From contig NZ_RHHQ01000008.1 of assembly GCF_003710825.1 (NCBI RefSeq), forward strand, positions 636,013 through 700,012: a stretch of DNA of 64,000 bases, in the 5' to 3' direction. Below, piece after piece: positions 61,053-64,000 of this stretch (the stretch's first letter is position 1; each line of letters opens with the position of its first letter). Origin of the DNA: Brevibacillus fluminis (GTDB taxonomy: Bacteria > Bacillota > Bacilli > Brevibacillales > Brevibacillaceae). The notes beneath the pieces are model-generated. The model saw only the letters and a program-made list of their open reading frames with translations. It searched no databases and was not told the origin of the DNA. Position numbers and translations under genes: made by a program.

Positions 61053-62351
61053 TTTTGTTTTGTCACGCATGATAACATGTTCGAACAGGAGCGCAACCAA
61101 TACGCCTAAAAGCAGGCCATTTCCCAGCAAAAAGCTGAGCAACGGGTGCAAGCTTTTCCATGCGTCGGTGGGTACGAACATCACACCTACCCCAACCAGC
61201 AACGCACTGCCGATCACAATGATACCGCGCTCGTCCAACCGCGCCCGAGCGAAATCCTTTAAGCCAAACCCCAGCAGCTGCGTGTAGGACACAAACATCG
61301 CCGCATAGGCGACAGGCGTAGGAATTGAGGTGAGAAATGCCGAGATCGTGGGAAAGACGCCGATTATCATCATCAAGACCATCGCCACGTTAAAAGGAAG
61401 ACGCGAGGCCAGCTTGGTGGTTTGAATAACCGCAGCAGCGAGTGAGATGGGGATCATCCCCACTACTCCGGTTGAACCTGCGATGAGATGCGATACCCCG
61501 GTAAAAATTCCACCACGATTATACACTTCCTTCGTAGCTTTCACCCCTACACTAGCCCCGACTACCGCCAGACTGGTAATCAGATTGGTCAACAGGACAA
61601 ATCCCGTGAGCACACTGGTCAACACGATTCCGGCATCCCATCGCGGTGGCCCCCAGAAGAAAAACGTCGGCCAAGCAAAAATCTCTCCAGATGCTCGTAC
61701 CGGCTGTGTCCATCCCAAAACCGCGCAAATGAACCATCCGATGACGATGCCGAGCAGCACGGCAAAGCTGGCGATCTTTCTGATTCGCAAAAACCAGATA
61801 ACCAACCCCATCACAACCAGGGACAAGATCGCGATGCCCGGCTGGACTTGAATCGAACCGTTATACCCGACTCCAAGCATCCCTTTGATAAAATTGCTGC
61901 ACAGCGAAATGGACAGCAACGTCATATACGTTCCCGTAATTGCAGGGGTAAACCATTCCTGAATTTTTCCGATCCAGCCCTTCAACCCTAAAAATAGAAA
62001 CATTGCTCCACACAGCAGCAGTCCCAGTTCAAACGACTGTCCAATCTGGCTTGGCGCTACCCCGATGCTTGTTCCGATCTGCGCTAAAATGATGAAAATC
62101 CCCCACCAGAGGCCAGCAGGTCCCTCCATCAGCGGATAACGGTGGCCAATCCACACTTGCAACAGCGATGCGACCCCGACAAAAAAGATCGTCTGCTGCA
62201 TAAAGCTATGGCTCTGCGCTGTGTCCAGTCCGTAAATTTGGCTGATCATCAACGGAACGACAAACGTGTTTGCCAATGTCACAATCAGCCATTGAAGTGC
62301 CCCAACGATCGTGACCCCGATTGGCGGCGTTTCGTGTAAGCCGTACCTCAT
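61029..62351 (-). CDS. NCS2-family nucleobase (xanthine/uracil) permease
   Basis: A 440-residue protein with about twelve to fourteen hydrophobic segments. The NCS2 signature region is LMEGPAGLWWGIFIILAQIG near TM3 and the mid-protein ASVGVKATKEVYNRGGIFTGVSHLIAGSTG. The second stretch holds a variant of the NCS2 motif, so substrate prediction is not safe. Start MRYGLHETPP follows GGAGGGAG. It is probably proton-coupled purine or pyrimidine uptake. Confidence 0.88.
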   Translation of the reverse strand: MRYGLHETPPIGVTIVGALQWLIVTLANTFVVPLMISQIYGLDTAQSHSFMQQTIFFVGVASLLQVWIGHRYPLMEGPAGLWWGIFIILAQIGTSIGVAPSQIGQSFELGLLLCGAMFLFLGLKGWIGKIQEWFTPAITGTYMTLLSISLCSNFIKGMLGVGYNGSIQVQPGIAILSLVVMGLVIWFLRIRKIASFAVLLGIVIGWFICAVLGWTQPVRASGEIFAWPTFFFWGPPRWDAGIVLTSVLTGFVLLTNLITSLAVVGASVGVKATKEVYNRGGIFTGVSHLIAGSTGVVGMIPISLAAAVIQTTKLASRLPFNVAMVLMMIIGVFPTISAFLTSIPTPVAYAAMFVSYTQLLGFGLKDFARARLDERGIIVIGSALLVGVGVMFVPTDAWKSLHPLLSFLLGNGLLLGVLVALLFEHVIMRDKTKQQADGKE

Positions 62352-62548
62352 CTTCTCCCTCCATTCTTGTACATGTATATGCCCGTACAATGGAAAAAGC
62401 CTTTTCCTGAAGTTTTCGTGTTCCCGTTCCCGCTATACATCCCACCATAAGGAAATATAATCCATCCCGATTCATTCCCCTTCTTAATCGATGAAAACGT
62501 CTCCTGGTGAACCTGTTGATCGAACAAATAAAACGTGCTCCACATAAC

Positions 62549-62582
62549 AAAAAAACCCTTTCGATCCATTTGATCAAAAGAG
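62549..62582 (-). terminator. Terminator of the tRNA array
   Basis: Minus strand CTCTTTTGATC pairs with GATCGAAAGGG (62556-62566 with 62572-62582), then TTTTTTT. It lies 17 nt past tRNA-Leu. Confidence 0.85.
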
Positions 62583-62598
62583 CTTGTGTGTAAATGCA

Positions 62599-62680
62599 TG
62601 GTGCCGGTGAAGGGACTTGAACCCCCACGGTTTCCCTCACGATTTTGAGTCGCGCGCGTCTGCCATTCCGCCACACCGGC
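62599..62680 (-). tRNA. tRNA-Leu (CAA)
   Basis: Acceptor GCCGGTG/CACCGGC, anticodon loop CTCAAAA, extra-arm residues AGGGAAACCGT, and an encoded CCA. Last gene of the array. Confidence 0.95.
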
Positions 62681-62689
62681 ATATTACAT

Positions 62690-62763
62690 TGGAGGAGGTA
62701 CCCGGATTTGAACCGGGGGTGAGGGTTTTGCAGACCCGTGCCTTACCACTTGGCTATACCTCC
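62690..62763 (-). tRNA. tRNA-Cys (GCA)
   Basis: Acceptor GGAGGTA/TACCTCC, anticodon loop CTGCAAA, U73 discriminator, encoded CCA. Confidence 0.95.
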
Positions 62764-62796
62764 ATGATATAAAAACAAACATTTCAGATAAAAAAA

Positions 62797-62872
62797 TGGA
62801 GCGGACGAAGGGTCTCGAACCCTCGACCTTCGCCTTGGCAAGGCGACGCTCTACCAATTGAGCTACGTCCGC
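62797..62872 (-). tRNA. tRNA-Gly (GCC)
   Basis: Acceptor GCGGACG/CGTCCGC, anticodon loop TTGCCAA, encoded CCA. Confidence 0.95.
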
Positions 62873-62885
62873 ATGATGTTTAATA

Positions 62886-62960
62886 TGGCTGGGGTACTAG
62901 GATTCGAACCTAGGAATGACGGAGTCAAAGTCCGTTGCCTTACCGCTTGGCTATACCCCA
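62886..62960 (-). tRNA. tRNA-Gln (TTG)
   Basis: Acceptor TGGGGTA/TACCCCA, anticodon loop CTTTGAC, encoded CCA. Confidence 0.95.
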
Positions 62961-62970
62961 AAAACAAAAA

Positions 62971-63047
62971 TGGGGCGATCGATGGGACTTGAACCCACGA
63001 GTGCCGGAGCCACAATCCGGTGCGTTAACCCCTTCGCCACGACCGCC
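62971..63047 (-). tRNA. tRNA-His (GTG)
   Basis: Encoded extra G-1 pairs with C73; acceptor GCGGTCG/CGATCGC, anticodon loop TTGTGGC, encoded CCA. Confidence 0.95.
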
Positions 63048-63069
63048 ATACGGATCTAATGAAATTGCT

Positions 63070-63143
63070 TGGCAGGGGCAGTAGGAATCGAACCCACACC
63101 AAAGGTTTTGGAGACCTTCGTTCTACCTTTAAACTATGCCCCT
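63070..63143 (-). tRNA. tRNA-Trp (CCA)
   Basis: Acceptor AGGGGCA/TGCCCCT, anticodon loop CTCCAAA, encoded CCA. Confidence 0.95.
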
Positions 63144-63154
63144 ATGTTTTTTAA

Positions 63155-63230
<76 letters not shown>

Positions 63231-63256
63231 GTACTCGTGTGAGTAATTGCCATAAA

Positions 63257-63333
63257 TGGCGGAGCTGACGGGACTCGAACCCGCGACCTCCGGTGTGACA
63301 GACCGGCGTGAACTCCAACTTCACCACAGCTCC
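63257..63333 (-). tRNA. tRNA-Asp (GTC)
   Basis: Acceptor GGAGCTG/CAGCTCC, anticodon loop CTGTCAC, encoded CCA. Confidence 0.95.
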
Positions 63334-63411
63334 ATATTTGGTTGCACCCAACAGGGTACTACGATTCTACTTGAGCAAGATGTTATTTCGATGTCATGCA
63401 AGTAGAAAATT

Positions 63412-63488
<77 letters not shown>

Positions 63489-63505
63489 ACGGTAAAATAT
63501 TTAAA

Positions 63506-63581
63506 TGGTGGAGGCTGACGGGATCGAACCGCCGACCCTCTGCTTGTAAGGCAGATGCTCTCCCAGCTGAGCTAAGCCTCC
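63506..63581 (-). tRNA. tRNA-Val (TAC)
   Basis: Acceptor GGAGGCT/AGCCTCC, anticodon loop CTTACAA, encoded CCA. Confidence 0.95.
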
Positions 63582-63588
63582 GTGAAAA

Positions 63589-63665
63589 TGGTGACCCGTA
63601 GGGGATTCGAACCCCTGTATGACAGCGTGAAAGGCTGCTGTGTTAAACCGCTTCACCAACGGGCC
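63589..63665 (-). tRNA. tRNA-Glu (TTC)
   Basis: Acceptor GGCCCGT/ACGGGTC (one G-T pair), anticodon loop CTTTCAC, encoded CCA. Confidence 0.95.
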
Positions 63666-63669
63666 ATGA

Positions 63670-63762
63670 TGGCGGATGGAGTGGGATTTGAACCCACGAG
63701 ACGAGTTGTCCCCGCCTACACGATTTCCAATCGTGCTCCTTCGGCCGCTCGGACATCCATCC
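63670..63762 (-). tRNA. tRNA-Ser (GGA)
   Basis: Acceptor GGATGGA/TCCATCC, anticodon loop TTGGAAA, long variable arm, encoded CCA. Confidence 0.95.
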
Positions 63763-63766
63763 ATAC

Positions 63767-63841
63767 TGGCTCCTCAGGACGGACTCGAACCGCCAGCCTA
63801 CCGGTTAACAGCCGGTTGCTCCACCATTGAGCTACTGAGGA
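63767..63841 (-). tRNA. tRNA-Asn (GTT)
   Basis: Acceptor TCCTCAG/CTGAGGA, anticodon loop CTGTTAA, encoded CCA. First tRNA after the 23S gene. Confidence 0.95.
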
Positions 63842-63849
63842 ATATTCAC

Positions 63850-63868
63850 TTGAAGGTTGTTCCTTCAA
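63850..63868 (-). promoter_or_regulatory. Hairpin in the 23S-tRNA spacer
   Basis: TTGAAGG and CCTTCAA form a 7-bp stem with a 5-nt loop. The adjoining TTTTGAAGG/CCAG sequence resembles 23S processing-stem flanks, so this is probably an RNA-processing signal. Confidence 0.6.
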
Positions 63869-63903
63869 AACTGGATACGCAAGTCATTGCTATGGATTAG
63901 TTG

Positions 63904-64000
63904 TGGATAAGCCCTCGACCGATTAGTATTCGTCAGCTCCACGCGTTACCGCGCTTCCACACCGAACCTATCAACCTCATCGTCTATGAGGGGTCTTACC
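63904..64000 (-). rRNA. 23S ribosomal RNA, 3' end only
   Basis: Read on the minus strand, the edge begins GGTAAGACCCCTCATAGACG and ends ACTAATCGGTCGAGGGCTTA, which is the conserved 3' terminus of bacterial 23S rRNA. The 5' part lies beyond the right edge. Confidence 0.95.

Overview
The window is a stretch of a Gram-positive, spore-forming, moderately GC-balanced chromosome, most like Brevibacillus or a close member of the Paenibacillaceae. Reasons: CotA-type spore laccase, PrkA and YhbH sporulation genes, a large cell-surface protein with three C-terminal SLH domains, strong AGGAGG-type ribosome binding sites, a PhoP-type direct-repeat promoter, a lysine riboswitch, a response regulator with a BTAD output domain, and a tRNA array whose order resembles the Bacillus trnD array. 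The genus is inferred, not proven. No phage, insertion sequence, integrase or CRISPR array was seen.

Layout. 1-5.2 kb: 3' part of an APC permease, a lysine-riboswitch-controlled LysP, a degenerate GGDEF-EAL protein and a small coiled-coil protein. 5.2-10.1 kb (minus): phosphate uptake operon, secreted beta-propeller protein - pstS - pstC - pstA - pstB, led by PhoP-like direct repeats. 10.1-18 kb: an atypical response regulator, an SLH surface protein with eight Ig-like repeats, and a MacA/MacB-like efflux operon (YknXYZ type), followed by a long imperfect inverted repeat. 18-26.5 kb: a two-component system, a secreted repeat protein, a LacI-type repressor, a small orphan protein, a chemoreceptor and a BTAD response regulator. 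26.6-36.3 kb: metallo-beta-lactamase-fold, DinB and VOC proteins, an MFS transporter with its MarR regulator, a full-length PAS/GAF/GGDEF/EAL protein, a CDF metal exporter, DUF2935, YmaF-like and a small coat-like protein.

36.4-45.7 kb (minus) is the most coherent accessory block. It is a sulfur-amino-acid cluster: methionine gamma-lyase-like and PatB-like C-S lyases, a sigma-54 activator with a three-cysteine sensor region, a cystine-type ABC transporter, thioredoxin reductase, two tandem CPDC thioredoxins and a D-cysteine desulfhydrase-like enzyme. Two -24/-12 (sigma-54) promoters precede the two lyase genes. Together these genes could import cystine, reduce it and strip its sulfur.

45.9-54.7 kb: a membrane protein with two DJ-1-like domains, an AT-rich secreted protein, a decayed interval with a 44-residue ORF and an 86-bp copy of the yhbH 3' end, then cotA, yhbH, prkA and a 30-residue membrane protein. 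54.8-62.4 kb: housekeeping genes (HAD phosphatase, trmL, amidase, ogt, queG, rnhA, B3/B4 protein, a copper-amine-oxidase-N-like secreted protein and an NCS2 permease). 62.6-64 kb (minus): thirteen tRNA genes directly downstream of a 23S rRNA 3' end, with no 5S gene between them.
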